Positions 1 to 13,560 are shown, counted from the first letter of the stretch. The stretch is DNA of 64,000 nucleotides from Paralichthys olivaceus (GCF_024713975.1 NC_091111.1:9544501-9608500), one strand, 5' to 3'. Notes: a model not told the origin generated them from the letters alone. Made by a program: numbers and translations.

Positions 1-1890
1 CAATCCAAACTCCACCCCTCTTACAAACACACATCTGCATCACTGTCAGCTCTGCAGATATTTGCAGATGCCGCTACAGGAGATACATATCCTGAAAACA
101 GCTTGTACACATGGAAAGCAATCATTTTTTCTATTACAGTGAATATCAAAATGCCTTTGTACACAAAATATGGAGAAATTTACCATTCTATTTATTTGAT
201 TTAAAAAGATGGGATGTAATGTAACATATAATCATATTTTTGTATCGTTTTGATTATACTAAAACTTTAATTTGTAATTTCCGAAAAGTTTCAAAAAACT
301 GTTTCAAAATACAATTTCAAATGAGTTGCACATCTAATTTACTTTCTGTTTTAGATGCATTCGAAACTTAAAGGTGTCCTGTAGAGTTTCTGACCACTAG
401 TAGCGCTATGGAGTATTGCAGTAAGTGAGTCCCCATTTCATTTGTATCGTGCTCCAAGGATTCACACGCACATATTGAACCAAACAGGGCATATTTATAT
501 CCCTCAATCAGCTTCACTCTGTTCCACTGATGTCTGGTGATGCACAAGGAAAAATACCCCAAATGTGGGATTGTAAAACAATGCATGTTTTAAAATATCA
601 AAAACTAATATATCCATCCAACAATTACTTTTTGACCTTGAGGATAAAACCTAACTTTATATAGTGTTATCGATCTGAACTCCACAGGGCACCTTTAAGA
701 AAGGATGAGTAGCATATTTCAAGGCAATTTATTAATGTGCATTTTACCTTGCAAAATTTCAGCATGTAGCATGTGTGCATGTTGATAGACACTTTTTAAG
801 AATTACAGTTGTTGAAATAGTAAATCAAAATAAGACAAACTCCTCTCTGGGATAAGTTGCATGTTATGTTGTCAGGCTGTGTGCTGGTCCATTTTACTGT
901 ATGTTGCAACAGAAAAGGGCAGTTTATTTTCTCCCGTAACGAAACTGTTTCTCCCACAAGTACGATCTACTTTACTTTAACAAGCATTTTTTTATCCCCA
1001 CCCTCCCCCTCTCTATCCACCACCTCCAGTCTACCGCCCCTTCTTTCTATAGTTGATGAGATTATGTTGTTACTTCCTCTTTGGTAATCAGGATGTGCGT
1101 TCGTCTAGCAGGACCGCAGATAAGAGACAGCTTTAGCGAAACATTGTCAAAAAAGATAAAAAGGAAAAAAAGTTGAGGAAGATACATTTCTCAGTGTAAG
1201 AGACCCTTACTCAGCTATTGGTAAACTCTCACAATACATTCATCTTTATCAGGGGTCATCATTGCTCGTCACTGAGACAACTCAGCGGCTCTCCGCAACC
1301 ACGATAACTGTCTCTTCCCTTTGGGCTTTGTCGAGGCACTTAAAGAAACTTATTCCTGTACAGGAATAAAGCATGCATTGTTTTGTTGTTTTTCAGTTCA
1401 GACAGAACTTGAGTGTCGAAGTAGATCTTTGGATTTGTAAACAGTATCAGTTCCTTTTTTTTGCATGGTCCGCCTCCTCCCCCCCACATACACACACACA
1501 CGCCCACACACAAAGAGCAGAGCACATGTAAAAGGTCAAAGTGTTGCTGTTGTTGGATCAAGAATCAATATCTTCATTGCATCATGTTCAATATCTTCAA
1601 TGCATCGTGTGCGTGTGTCTGTTCCTCTCCATGGCTGCCGCCTGTAAATGTGAGGGTCTGGTTTCTGTTTCTGTGTATTGAGTTCGTAGGAGGAAAATAT
1701 CTTTAGATCCAGGGTGTCGATGACTCTGAGGCTCGACTTGTGGTCTTTTCCATCAAATCGATCTTGGCCCTGATGAAAGAACCATGAAACTGATGGTCAG
1801 CCTCTGTCATTGGCATCTCTCCCAGTGTGCTCAGCTCCTTCGTACTGTGGCACCGTACTGCAGGGAAAAGCCTTTCTCTGGCCCACTGTC
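1..1890. other. Non-coding flank downstream of tent5a
   Basis: AT-rich sequence with the MITE at 368-698, a short CA tract near 1490-1512 and no coding-like frame. Short open frames here have no recognisable motif. Part of it could be tent5a 3' untranslated sequence if a polyadenylation signal more distal than 1904 is used. Confidence 0.5.
368..698. mobile_element. Short non-autonomous DNA element with TTAA ends (piggyBac-like MITE)
   Basis: The two ends are imperfect inverted repeats. The left end reads TTAAAGGTGTCCTGTAGAGT and the right end, on the other strand, TTAAAGGTGCCCTGTGGAGT. Both boundaries carry TTAA, the target duplication typical of piggyBac-type elements. No protein is encoded. 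It lies downstream of the tent5a 3' end. A second TTAA-bounded element with different ends sits at 59145-59525. The superfamily assignment is inferred from TTAA alone. Confidence 0.6.
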
Positions 1891-1903
1891 TTCCCTTCTT
1901 TAC

Positions 1904-1909
1904 TTTATT
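1904..1909 (-). terminator. Candidate polyadenylation signal of tent5a
   Basis: TTTATT on the plus strand reads AATAAA on the minus strand, about 170 bases past the tent5a stop codon. It is the first canonical signal I see downstream. More distal signals may also be used, because TENT5 messages often have long 3' UTRs. Confidence 0.4.
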
Positions 1910-2079
1910 CTCTTCTTTAATCTGCGCCTTAATGTCTGTTTAAATTTGTCTCCAGCATTTGCCCCTCTCATTTCCCTCAGTTTCCCATCTTATGGAAGAG
2001 ATAAAAACGTCATCATTTACCCCTTTTAATTGGACATGTGTTCCACCAGCTACACAAAAAGCATAGATGCTCACAAGGT

Positions 2080-4361
2080 TTAGTTACAGGGCAACCAGGT
2101 GGCGTACATGGGATGTGCAGGAGTAAGATACGGATGATGAGGAGGCGAGGGTGGACAGGCGTAGACAGGCTGAATCTGCGCTACATAATAGTTGCTGAAG
2201 TTGCCATCGGAGACATAAGGGGCAGGCTGATAGAAGCAGGTGACATTGGCAGCATTGGGAATGGCATTCTGCTCAGCCAGGACCCGCAGCGCCAGTGACG
2301 AGATGAGGCTGAGCGTCTGGCGCCTCTCGTGGCCCATCAGGCACACCGTGCTCTCCTGTACCACGTCGTACAGCGTGGCCAGGTAGTCATACTTCCTGTC
2401 CTCCAGGTCCACAAAATGGTTCTGCAGGTAGGACTCCAGCTTCCTCCTCTGCTCGCCCACGTCGGGAAAGTCTATGAAGAACCGCGAGCACATGTAGCGC
2501 TGCAGCAGTTTCATCTCGCCTTCTGATGCTGCACGGAAACCTCGCACCAGGAGGTGGCAGTACTTGAGTAAGCCCCCTCCTCGGATCTCTTCGGGACTCC
2601 GTGTGCAGATGAGGCGCTTACGCAGGTGATCGAGGGCAGTGGGGAAGTCGCCGTAGACGCTCTCCCCAAGGATTGTGGGGTGGAAGGTGGCAGCCATCGG
2701 GTGCTCTGAGCACTCGTAGAAGAGGAGGAGCGAGTCCAGCCGGATCTGGAAGGAGTCCACGCTGAACTCAAACTGCCGTCGAAGGGAGTCGACAAACTTT
2801 AGCTCCACGTTCTTGCCACGGTTGTTGGAGAGGGAGATGAGACTCCAGCGGTCAGAGTCATTACACACCTTCACCATCTTTTGCACATAGGCCTCCTGAA
2901 AACCCAAAAGTGAAGAGTCAGACTCAAAGTACTGATATGTCTCCTGCATCTCATGGTTTGTAAGGTTTAAATACGTGGGTCCATGAGTGAAAATTGAAGT
3001 CAAAAGACACCTGAGTCCCTGGTAAAACAAGATTTTGTCTTTGTATGTAGTGTCATTCTATTTTCTATAATCTATCACTTGTAGAATTTCCAAAAGGCAC
3101 TGCAGCATAATAAGAGCAAATAATAAGCAAAACTGAACTGGAATTATAAAGATTATTGACAAACCATTTCCTACAAAGAATACACCACTCAGTCACCCAC
3201 TACTTTCTCTCTCTGTTGACTCCACCTCCTTGTTTTTCCTTCCTCTCGCAGCTCTAGTTTGGTGTTAGTTCCTGAAGCACTTCTGCCTATTTGCTCTTAA
3301 ATGTACCCTAAACATGTTTGTCACACATGTTTGCTTTCATGGTTCAAGGTTGATAAATATTGGCAATAACAAGGAGATCATATGGATGCCTAAGACTTGA
3401 AAAACCAGTCGTAGTTTGAGTGGGATCAACAACTGTACATAAATGCTTTTAGCACCATGATAAAAAATTATAGTATAATGATTGGGTAAGGATGCTGGTC
3501 TGTTGCTCATGATGTTTTGCTGATCACATCTGTTGGTGGGCCATTAGTAGCCTGGATAGTCTGTGGTATCCAGGTAACTGAGGGCCGACTGATTAATGTG
3601 GATCCGGCTCCAATTGGATTAGACAGAATCCTCTTTGAAACCAACCTTTTTACTATATAAGGCTCATATCTATGTTGGTTGGGGTGTATTTGTGGAAGAT
3701 CTAAATGTTGTTAAATAAAATATAAGAGATTGTGCCAACAGAAAATGTGACCATTGACTGGGACATGCATAACTTCAGCAGTGAGAGATCTGTAATTACA
3801 TGAGTGCGGATGGAAATGAGAGAAAGATGGAGATGCTAAGCAAACTTGCCTGGAAAGTTTGAAAGCCTGAAAAGGTTAGAGTCAAAATGTAAATTCTACT
3901 GAGCAAATATTACGATCAGTACAGGATATAACTGAATACATTACCTTTAAGGTCACTGGTGTGATCTTCTCTTTATTCACTCCCTCAGGCAAGAAGTCTA
4001 GAAGAGAGTCCAGGACTATGTCTTTCACTATCTGAAACTCCATCTCTCCTTTCAGCTCGGCGCAGAATATCAAGTCCAGATCTTTCCATCCCAGCCCGCT
4101 GTCCTCATGCAGGACGTAGCTCGCAGCGGAGCCGTTCAGGCGCACCTCCCGGACATGTATCCGCCTCTCCTCCATGCGGCTCCGGACCACCTTGACAATA
4201 TCTCTCGGCTTCACCTCCAGGGTCGGGAAGCTCCAGCGACCGTGGATGGGGATGGAGCCGGTGAGGATGTTGTCCAGCCGCTGCACTTGCTCCCAGTTGA
4301 GCACGCTGAGGCTGATGCTGTCCCCGTCCGAGCCGCTGTTGGCCGCAGCGGACTCGTCCAT
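2080..4361 (-). CDS. tent5a: Terminal nucleotidyltransferase 5A (FAM46A), non-canonical poly(A) polymerase
   Basis: Two coding exons, 4361-3945 and 2895-2080, give about 410 residues; human TENT5A, from memory, has 442. The family extends poly(A) tails of selected mRNAs and is linked to collagen and secretory-protein messages. The nucleotidyltransferase core shows NGSAAS near residue 76 and the metal-binding pair KDLDLIF (Asp94, Asp96). The exon junction falls after ITPVTLK, followed by [15 protein letters not shown]. The C terminus contains [21 protein letters not shown] and ends TWLPCN, which points to TENT5A rather than B, C or D. The ATG at 4361 is the first after an in-frame TAG at 4398-4400. 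A possible start at 4370 is TTG, so I rejected it. The N terminus lacks the long Gly/Asp-rich leader of the mammalian protein. A Pro/His-rich insert ([15 protein letters not shown]) precedes the C terminus. Teleosts may have two paralogues, and I cannot say which this is. Confidence 0.93.
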
Positions 4362-5260
4362 GCTGATCAAGAGGGATGCGAACGACGGAACTTTGCGCTA
4401 CCTGCCGTCCTGTAGAAAAGAATCGTTGAGACTGAACTGTATCATAACATCGAGATGCTGGAAGAGGAAAGTGCTTTACGCATGACGAAGGAGAAGTATC
4501 TGGGCGGCGTTAGGCTTGTCCTACTTCTCCTGCGCACCAGACAAACTCAATTCTCGAGCTTAGTCCTGCATCTGCTGGCCCGCTGCGCTCGGGCTCTATC
4601 GCCACCTCATGCGATTGTTCCCCACAGCATCAGTTTTTCATTACATGCCAAAGACTCACTGACCGATCCATCACATCAAAAGGAAAGCGTTTCGAATATT
4701 TACTTTGGCTCAATTTTACGCACGTATCACATAGCCAACAGCAACTTTTACGCATCGCCGTAAATGCTGACCCCCCCTCTGGGCTGCACACCTACTTTCA
4801 GAAAGCGGTGGATGGCTTCTTGTCTTTTACATTTTGGCCGTTTCTCCCTCGTTGTTGCTGCGTGATGCCACAGAGGTCCCGCTCCACAGCTGCTGGAGAA
4901 GTCGTTGTGCGTCCAGTCTGCGAGGCGCACGGGGCGGGTCGGTTTGACTGACAGTCCACACCTCCTAAAAGCTGCTGTCACTTCCCAAGCGGACTTTGAA
5001 TGGCTGCGAGCCCGGAGACTGAGGCGTGTCTGGAGAATGGGCGGTGCAGGAGAACAGACAGAGTGTCGTGTTGGACGCTGAGCCTTAACCAAAAAATACG
5101 CTTTTCGCCCGGAGTTGACTTCTCCTGCGCCCCCTTGTTCTCCAAAACCACTTGTGTCAACACCTCTATTACTCCAGAGGTGCAGCCAACCTCCAAACCC
5201 CCTGTATCATGTGTGATCAATGAGAAAACCTACTCAACAACTGATCCAACACTGCAGTGA
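4362..5260 (-). promoter_or_regulatory. Probable 5' UTR and promoter region of tent5a
   Basis: The sequence upstream of the ATG is richer in CpG than the surrounding DNA and has no coding frame on the tent5a strand. I see no convincing TATA box. The transcription start and any upstream non-coding exon cannot be fixed from sequence alone. Confidence 0.35.
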
Positions 5261-8200
5261 AGTTTAACTCACTTACAAATACAATACAAATCATACCAAA
5301 TTATACAACTTTATTAATCCCAACAAATGCATTTTAGTTTGTACGTTTATAATAATCTGAACTAAACCTGAGTAAACTTTAGATTTTTATTTTCACTTTT
5401 TATTTCCACTTCTTCTTTCATTCTTTAAACTTTCTGTAATCTGGTGAAAGCTGGCACAACAATTTCCTTTGTGAAGTCTTATCCTATCTCATCTTATCTC
5501 TAAAAGAAGACCAATAAAAACAGTACACAGACATCAACCAATATAATAAAACACTTAAACACCATAAAATAGCCGTTAAGTTGCATTGAGGTAAAAGTGC
5601 AATTTATTAAAAGTGTGCAGCTCATTTGAGTCAACTATAGAAGCCCAAATCAGCAAGTTTCTAATAGTAGGAGTGAAGAAGTCTGTTTTTACCAGGTATA
5701 GTCATGTTTTAAAATGAATGGTATGATGTAGGTTTTGTGTGAACATGAATACTGAGAACTAAGTTATATATAATTCACTCTGGATACCATTAAAACAAAT
5801 AAAGAAAGACAAATTATTATTTTAGTCTTACATTAGAGTTTCTCAGAAGCCTCATCATTCCCCAGTGAGGCTGAGGAAAGCAGTGTACATAACCCCAATG
5901 CCCTCTAGGGGTGGTTTTTCACCCATTCATTATGTCTATAGCAACTCTTTAGTCTGTACAACATTGCAGCAGAATGGCAGGAAACTTTTTTAAGCACACA
6001 ACCTGTATGCAGAGCTCTATAAAGTCTCATGTGTGCTTACTGATCGATTTAAAACAGTGAGACTTTTCTGCTCACTTAACACCTCTGATATGCAGCATGC
6101 ACAGTAAGCTGTCTGTCAGTATGTAGGGTATAGGCCACAGGGTCTGTGCGGGTTAGCTGCCGCGTAGGATCTATAAGCGTAGTGCTTGGCATGTACATGT
6201 ATATCTGCGTCACTGCAGACGAGCCCATAAACCAGCTTACCACAGATTACCCCGTATATGCAGTGACAAACGTTCATGCAGACACACACAGACATGGGTG
6301 AAGGGACTCATGCATGTTCATTCACACCTCTGTAGATTATGTGCTGCGTCTGCCATTACAAGTTAGTGTTATATGCAACTCACAATGAACCAGTAAAAAG
6401 AATGTGTGTAACAAGTACAGATGTTGTCGTGTGCTACTAACCCTGTATGGAAGTGATGCTAGTGTTGTGGCAACAAACTAGCCTCCCCTAGAAACTGATG
6501 ATTTGCATATAGTGCATGTCAGCATTTTACTTGATGGACATTTCACAGTAAAATATTACCAAATTGCTGACCCTTAAGCTAGCTATGGTTCAGACATCAC
6601 AGTGGAAATCACTTCTTCTTTGTAGAGAGGCGAAGACAAAGTGATTTGTAAAAAAAAAAAATACAAAAAAAATAATGTGGGTGAAACTAAAAGAAGAATG
6701 GATACATAGATTTGCATAATTGCTGATGCCTAATTCGGCATTTTCTGCAGTATCGGAGGCATTTCTGATGCTGGTATCAGTATCAGAACATTTCTAGTAA
6801 CAAGCTAAGCTTTAAAGCTTTGAAAGACACAATTGTCAAACAATTGTCTTATAAATGTTTGAATAAGCTGGTGGAATAACTGAAATGCAGTGCAACCAAG
6901 TGGTAGAGTTATCTGAGAAGAAGCCTTCTCAAATCATGTCATGTTTTAAAGCCTGTGATGTATAGCTAGGTATGTACATTTCTGCTGTATCTCATGACTA
7001 TAACTGTCAAGCACTTGAACCATATGGGCACAGACATCACATGATTTCACATACATGTACTGTATAATTTCATAAGTTGTCATGAGGCCTTCAGCTTCAC
7101 TGTAAATAATTTCAGCATAGATGGGAGTCATGTGTAGTGTGTGGGAGTGTTGCTTCTTATCTGTGAGTCATTTGGGTAAACAGTGGTCAATGCCACATCC
7201 ACTTAGTGTTAGCAACAAACAAAAGTCAAACAACGGATGATTCAAAATTATATTATCCCAGCAAACATTTTAACTTGGAGAGCAATGAACTACCAATCAA
7301 CATGTGTAATGATTCAAATGATGATGCGGGACGTTACCTGACCCCTGGTGGACGTTCTTTCTGGACATTCTGCTGATAAACATGGCGGAACCGTAAACAA
7401 TTTTATATGCACAGTGTGCTTTCACCTGATTTTCACATCTTGAGTCCAGATCATTGATTTATTATTCCACATATTCTAAAATGGTGCAATGAAAACTTGA
7501 AACTTTATTCAACTCACAGACAACATTGTGACATTTCCTGATTGCAGACAATGCAGCTCCGTAGGTTCGCACAAGGCAGCATGTCAGTCACATCTGTCAC
7601 TTTCCCCATTCACCAACTGGCTCAGTGTCAGGCTTACTGCCGTGGATACTTACCACGAAGCAGCGACTTACCTGATCTCTGACCTGTGAAGTGGATGACA
7701 CCGGCTTGGTATCCAATGTGTGACGGCATCAGAGGGGCTGGCGAGGGGATTGTCAGACAGACCTTTTGTCAGGCTGATGAACCAATCGTCACACATATAG
7801 ACACATTTTTGTGTTTGAATACATCCATCACTCTTTATTTATCATGAAGCTCTGTGTGTGTGTTAATTTGTGTATTTTCTTTGGGGAGACCCCGCTCCAC
7901 TTATAGAGCCAACTAAAACCACAAGTCAGAAAGTCAGACATATTCAGGCAACACATCATGTGCACATCTAAAGCAACTCACCTTCACCCTGCAAACTTTG
8001 CTATCAATCCTTTATTCCCCCTCTCCATCTTATGCTTCTCTTCCATTTTTTTTGCTCATCCTCTCTTCAATCCCCTTCTCTGCCATTCCTACATGTGGAA
8101 GTTCATTAAGAGATTACAATGAATTTGTTAGCTGAACAGGCCTCCACTCTCCTCCTCTTAACCTTTACCCAACTCACTCCCTTAACACTGTTTACTATTT

Positions 8201-11200
8201 TTACTCTTTGGATTTCTATTAGTAGGAAAAAAATCCACCTTTGATATATGTTGTCCCAACATGCAATTCTCACTTGGCTCTCCTACCGAGTATTTATCCC
8301 TACTTTCTCCACTGGTGTATTTTAAGGGAGTTTTCTGGAAGCTGGTGAAAGGAGAACTCAGGGACTCAGTTGGGGGTTTTTGGTGCAAATTCTTTAATTA
8401 TCAGTTACTGTAAACACCCTGTGGCATCATGTCTAAAAACAATCAAGCTAATATAAGCTAAATTATGTTTTTAAAGTCCATGTGATATGTGAGGATGATG
8501 CTTACATTAGCTTGTTAAGATTTAGCTTGTTTAATTTGGCAGTTTGGCTTTAACTTTGAGTGTATGAGCTATAAAACTTTGTTTTAAGAAGGAGTATTTG
8601 TCCCCTTATGGAAAAAAAAAGAATATTTTTTGGTTAAGAATTTTGATTGACTTAGCATTGCTTGGCTAGCTTGATTGAAGATTGGGCCTTGTTTGATAAG
8701 TTTGGTTTGATCTGGTGGTTGCACGGGAAGTTTTGAAGTTAGCATAATTGAATATTTGTATTTTCTAACTTCTCTTTTAATGCTGGAAGTTTTTTATAAT
8801 GCAACAACCAAGACAATTTACAGGGACTCCCCACCAGGCCCCATAAAGCAATTCCAACCCCCGACACCATCTTCAAATATCTAATTGCTTTAATACAAAC
8901 AGAAAAAAACATTGTGTAAATGTTCCTTGCTTTTATACATATGTTGCTATAAGGGACTGTGGTGAGCACATTGTCTTCAGTTGTGTTGTGTTGTGGTTGT
9001 GGTGTCTAGCTTCTAGTGTGAAAAAATTGCCTTCAACTGTTGAACTGTGATCTTTAACAAAACACTCTGGAATCAGCTGCGAGAAATTAGCAACCTTCTT
9101 GTTCCCACTTCAGTGCATGAAATTCACATTGTCTGCATGAATCCAGCCCGTGGAGCTTTGACACATAGCCTACAGTACATGTGGATGTGAAGGTCACGGT
9201 GGAGCCGGCGGTACTGTACCCAGGCAAAGTATAACTTCAACTGTGTCTCCAATCAACCTTCCCAGTCAACCTTGACGAGTGCACTCAGTACTATAAGCCC
9301 CCACTAAACTCTTGCACAGCCACTAATGAGATTCGCTGACATGCCCTGCGCTGTAAGCCATGCTGCAGCGATCCTAGAAGGTCTTCCTGGTTTGAGTATT
9401 TTAATGGAAAATATAAATTATAAAGGACTGTTGTGGTAAAATGAAGACAGAACAGTGGAATTAATATCAAACTTGTGCAGGGCTGTGGTTGCAGGAAAAT
9501 GTACACACTGTTTGTTATAACCTAAAAAAAGACCCACACATATGCAGACACAAATGTTTATTAAAGGTTCCATGCAAAGATTATAAACTTGTGTTTGATG
9601 TTTACAAGTCTTCGATCATTGACTAACAAAGACATTGGTTTAAATACCCTATTTACTGAACTGAACTCTGTTAATGAAGCTCCAGAGATTCCTCCAGTCC
9701 TCCGGCTCAATATTGTGTCAATATTGTCCTATTTTAACAAACTGTTCTACTTGTCTTGACGGCAACAAACTTCTCTAACAAAATAAACAGGAAGTGAATC
9801 ACCTGATCTGTGACTCAGCTTCCTATCTGATACTGTGGTCAGAGATGTCGAAACCACAATCATATTCATGTGTCTTGTCTGAACAAGCATACCTCCTTTG
9901 TACGGAACTTGAAATGAACCTGAAACAAACATCGAAACAAGAGTTTTATAAATGACAAACTCGATAAATTCCCTCACAAAGTTTCATTTGCAGGGAACAA
10001 CATTTATCTGCAACACAAAGTAACTGGTGATTACCAACAACCTCTTTGGGCCCTGCAACTCATTTGGGCCCAAAATCTGGGCGCCAGTTTTCTCATTTAA
10101 TTAAAGTGTTTTTAAAAACACAACACAGGCTCTGTGTCAATAAATTGTAAAAGTAAAGTAAAAAAGTAAAAGTTGACTCATTGTGAGTCAGAATAACAAC
10201 AACATGCTACTTAGTTAACTTTACCCAACATCAACAGGTTAGGGGCTATTTACTCCTAAATTAAATTAACTTAACTATTAACAATGCGTAGTAGTAATAT
10301 GCAATAAATTATTGTTAATAACATAGATATGTGTAAATGTGATTTTCAGATCATTTTGGAAAACAATCACAACATTTAGTTTGTTGTGTCCAACACTTTT
10401 TTTTATATTTAGAACCATAATAACAAAACAAAGATAACAAATAGGTGAAAAATAAAGCTTGAAATATACATTGATATTCATGAGTTATACAATAAAAAAT
10501 AATAGCAAACCCATTGTCATGGGTAGTTTACAAGCCATAGTGGCTAAGGTTAACATTATATTATAAAATTAACCCAAACTGGGTCATTTGTCATCCTGTT
10601 ATTTCTAAAGTTTGAATTCATTATTTCAGTTTTGTGTCGATGTGTTGCACCTTAATATGTTTAATGAAAGTACACGTAGATTTTAATCTGACCATTCATG
10701 TTCACCATACAAATGGTTAAAGACACAAGTGGACATTGCTTTGATTTAAAGGATCTCAAGCCTACAAGGTTGGAACCACAGCAGAAAAACCTCACTTCAA
10801 TTTTTTTTATCCAACACCTTTCTTCCAGTTTCATAGAGAGCCTGGAAAACCCCTCAACTGTTCCAACAAAGGTCACATCACACAGCATGAAAGACCACGG
10901 TGCCACCTGCTGGATGACAGCAAACAGCCCATGTTCTACTGGACTGACCTGAAACTTATCAGTGACTCTGTTGAAACATCTTTTAACATCTCACTAGATG
11001 GCGCTCTTTTGCTGCTCAAACAGAACCTACAGGCACTCAACTTCACCTCCCTCTCATTCTCAGTTTCCCACACTTTAGTCTGCAGTGAAATGTCAACACA
11101 TGTATTTATACAGCTGTGACGGGTAAGCAGTGTAATCCCAGAGCCAACTGAAGTCATTTTATCATTTAATGCAAGAGGTTATGATCCTGTCATTAAAAGC

Positions 11201-11666
11201 TGAAGGATATGGAATGAATTTAATACATAGACAATGACAAATCAGCCGTCATTCAATCAGTCATTCAAAGCATTTCTCCACACATATATGTCACATGTGT
11301 CGAGTGATTAATGGTGAGACCGAGCCCCTGTTCTGTTTAAGATAAAGCTGACATTAGATATTTTAGACATATGTATGTGCTATAGGAAATCAGAGTCTTT
11401 CCAGTTGCAAGACTGATCAGACCAGATGAAGTTTGTGTCAGAGTAAATTAACACTCATTTGTTATCCTTTATTTTAGCTCTTTGTCTGCATCATTATGTC
11501 GCCCCGGCAACAATTCAGTTCTGTTTCTTGTCTGTGAGACAGATGGCTCAAGTGACTGTTGTTGCGAGTGCTCCGTTTCTGCTTTGTTTTGACTCTGCAG
11601 ATGATTTAAGATCTTGAAAGAAGCAAAAGTAGGGACTGATTTTTTTTCCTTGTGTGTTTGTGTGTG

Positions 11667-11715
<49 letters not shown>

Positions 11716-13033
11716 TTGATCATTGATATCCTCTGCATGTACATGCAAACAAAATGATAGACCACACTGTGCTTCCTTTTAAAGCATCTGCAACCATCTA
11801 CTCTCACAAGTGAGATAACACCCTCTGTCGCCTCAGTAATACGAAATTTTGAAATGGCACGATAAAAAATTAACAAACACACACATGCAGCCACATCTTC
11901 TTGACAACAGCAATCAATCAATGTGACGGCATAGTGCTCGAATCAGTTAATTTTTGGAGATGTGTTGTGCTCCAGAATATTTCAATGGTGAGATCTTTTA
12001 GGAAATCCACCCACTGCACGAGCTGCAGGCTGCAGGTGATGTGGCAGTAATTTTGCATGATGGTCAGTCATTTGGCACTTTGCTCTATCATGAAAGCTTC
12101 AGGGTGGAGCTGCACTCCTCTGCTCGTCTGTCTCGACATCTTTTTTTTCTTCTGAGTACGACCTCAGTTAGAGGTGATTTGGGGTGAGGTGTTCTTCCCT
12201 CACTCCCAACGCGCAGAACAGCAGTACAGAGGGAAATGAAGGAGACATGAAAAGATAAAAATACTGTCTGGTGTATAATTGAGGTTCTGGATAAAGGGAG
12301 TGAAGACTGCATGGAAAGATGATGAGTTAGGGAGGGTGAGTAAGAAGGGGGTTGGAGAGCATAAACAAAACATTAGGAGCAGATGTGGACAGATGATGAA
12401 GATCCTTAAATAAAATTGCTAACTCAAGTCTAAGAGGAGGACCACGTCACCGCCTCACATGCAGCATTCAGCTAGCTGCTCCCACCCAGGCCTGATGTCA
12501 CATACCACAGCTTTCCCTATTTACCTCACATGAAAGTGCTTTCCTTCCACAGCTCTTGACTTTGTTTTCCCATTTTGAGCTTTGTCTAACTTTTTCTCTT
12601 TGTCCAACTTGCCTATGTCTATTATTTAAGAAAGTAAAAAAAACACCTGCAAGTTTAATAACCTTTATAAGACACATATAGAATATGATGGCCTAAGTTT
12701 GAGCTTCTAAAACATACATATTTAATAAATAGTGATATTATATCTTTTTTTATAAAGACAAAGCCACATAACAAAATATTGAGAAAGACTCTGTTCTGAG
12801 GCCAGATTTTTTGTTATGAGTGTGGTTACAAATGCCAGTGATAATTTAGATGATGTTTCATTGCTTCTTGAACACAAGTAGAAGTAGTAGAAGTCTACTT
12901 TTCAGGCTTTGTCTATTGAGAGGTTTTCCCTTCACAAACTTTACAGGATGTGCATGCAAAAAGTTAGAAAACTAATTTCAACATCCTCACGCTAGCTTAT
13001 ATCCAGACATTTTCAGACTTATGAAATAGTAAC
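5261..13033. other. Gene-free intergenic stretch
   Basis: No exon-like frame, tRNA or rRNA is visible. The stretch holds AT-rich unique sequence, old repeat debris (for example around 5860-5960 and 10860-11060) and a TG microsatellite at 11673-11713. Human TENT5A is likewise followed by a large gene-poor interval, so distal regulatory elements are possible, but none can be named. Confidence 0.5.
11673..11713. repeat. (TG)n microsatellite
   Basis: About 20 uninterrupted TG units, preceded by a degenerate TG/TA stretch from 11650. On the other strand it produces a spurious His/Thr-rich open frame. Confidence 0.95.
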
Positions 13034-13560
13034 TCATAACATTATTAGGCCATTATTGGGTGCAATAAGGAATTTGATGGTGTTCTGGGCATAATAGTGG
13101 CTTAAGGATTCTGCCCGGGAAAGCAGATCCCTGGTCTTTTGGAGGGAGGTCTCAGAGCAGCTGATGATACAAGTTGTGTCTGGGTAGTGTTCTTTAAAGC
13201 ACTGGGGCATGGTGGCACGGATAGTTTCCCGTGGAAGCCACTGAATGCATTGCCTCATATTTTCTTCCATTAGGTCAATCCAGTAGCTCAACAAGGCTCT
13301 GTGACACACTAAACCTCTTAGCCGAGTCCTCCTGGAGCAGATTAAGTGTTAACTTCATCAAAGTCAACAGAAGCTGGTCTGTTGGATCAAGCTGAAAGGT
13401 TCCATTGTAGAGAGGTTCAAGGTGGTCAGCCACTGAATGTAAAACAGGAAGTGACAAGCCAGTATAAAGCAAAGAGAGAGTTTCGTTCCTGAGTCTCTGG
13501 TGAGCAGTTGTGAGCAAAGGCATCAGGTGCTGTGATCGCCAAGTGTGCAGTTCCAACATT
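13034..13560 (-). pseudogene. Decayed PIF/Harbinger-type (DDE_Tnp_4, ISL2EU-like) transposase fragment
   Basis: Two overlapping minus-strand frames together match a known transposase layout. The upstream frame carries YTGL, then DQLLLTLMKLTLNLLQED and AKRFSVSQS. After a frameshift near 13285-13290 the other frame continues WIDLMEENMRQC, MPQCFKEHYPDT, a degraded catalytic block IISCSE (family pattern IDCTE or IDCFE) and NTIKFLIA. The first catalytic Asp has become Ser. The frame stops soon after the place where the family usually has GITP..ISFVS, so the rest of the DDE domain is missing. The frameshift, the lost catalytic residue and the truncation make this a dead copy. I could not locate terminal inverted repeats. 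Confidence 0.75.

Noticed and set aside
4368-4370. Earlier tent5a start three codons upstream of 4361
   Set aside because: The codon is TTG, and an in-frame ATG follows with good context; an in-frame stop lies at 4398-4400.
11469-11921. 150-codon open frame on the minus strand
   Set aside because: Its middle is a translated TG microsatellite (His/Thr repeats) and the flanks have no domain-like sequence or splice context.
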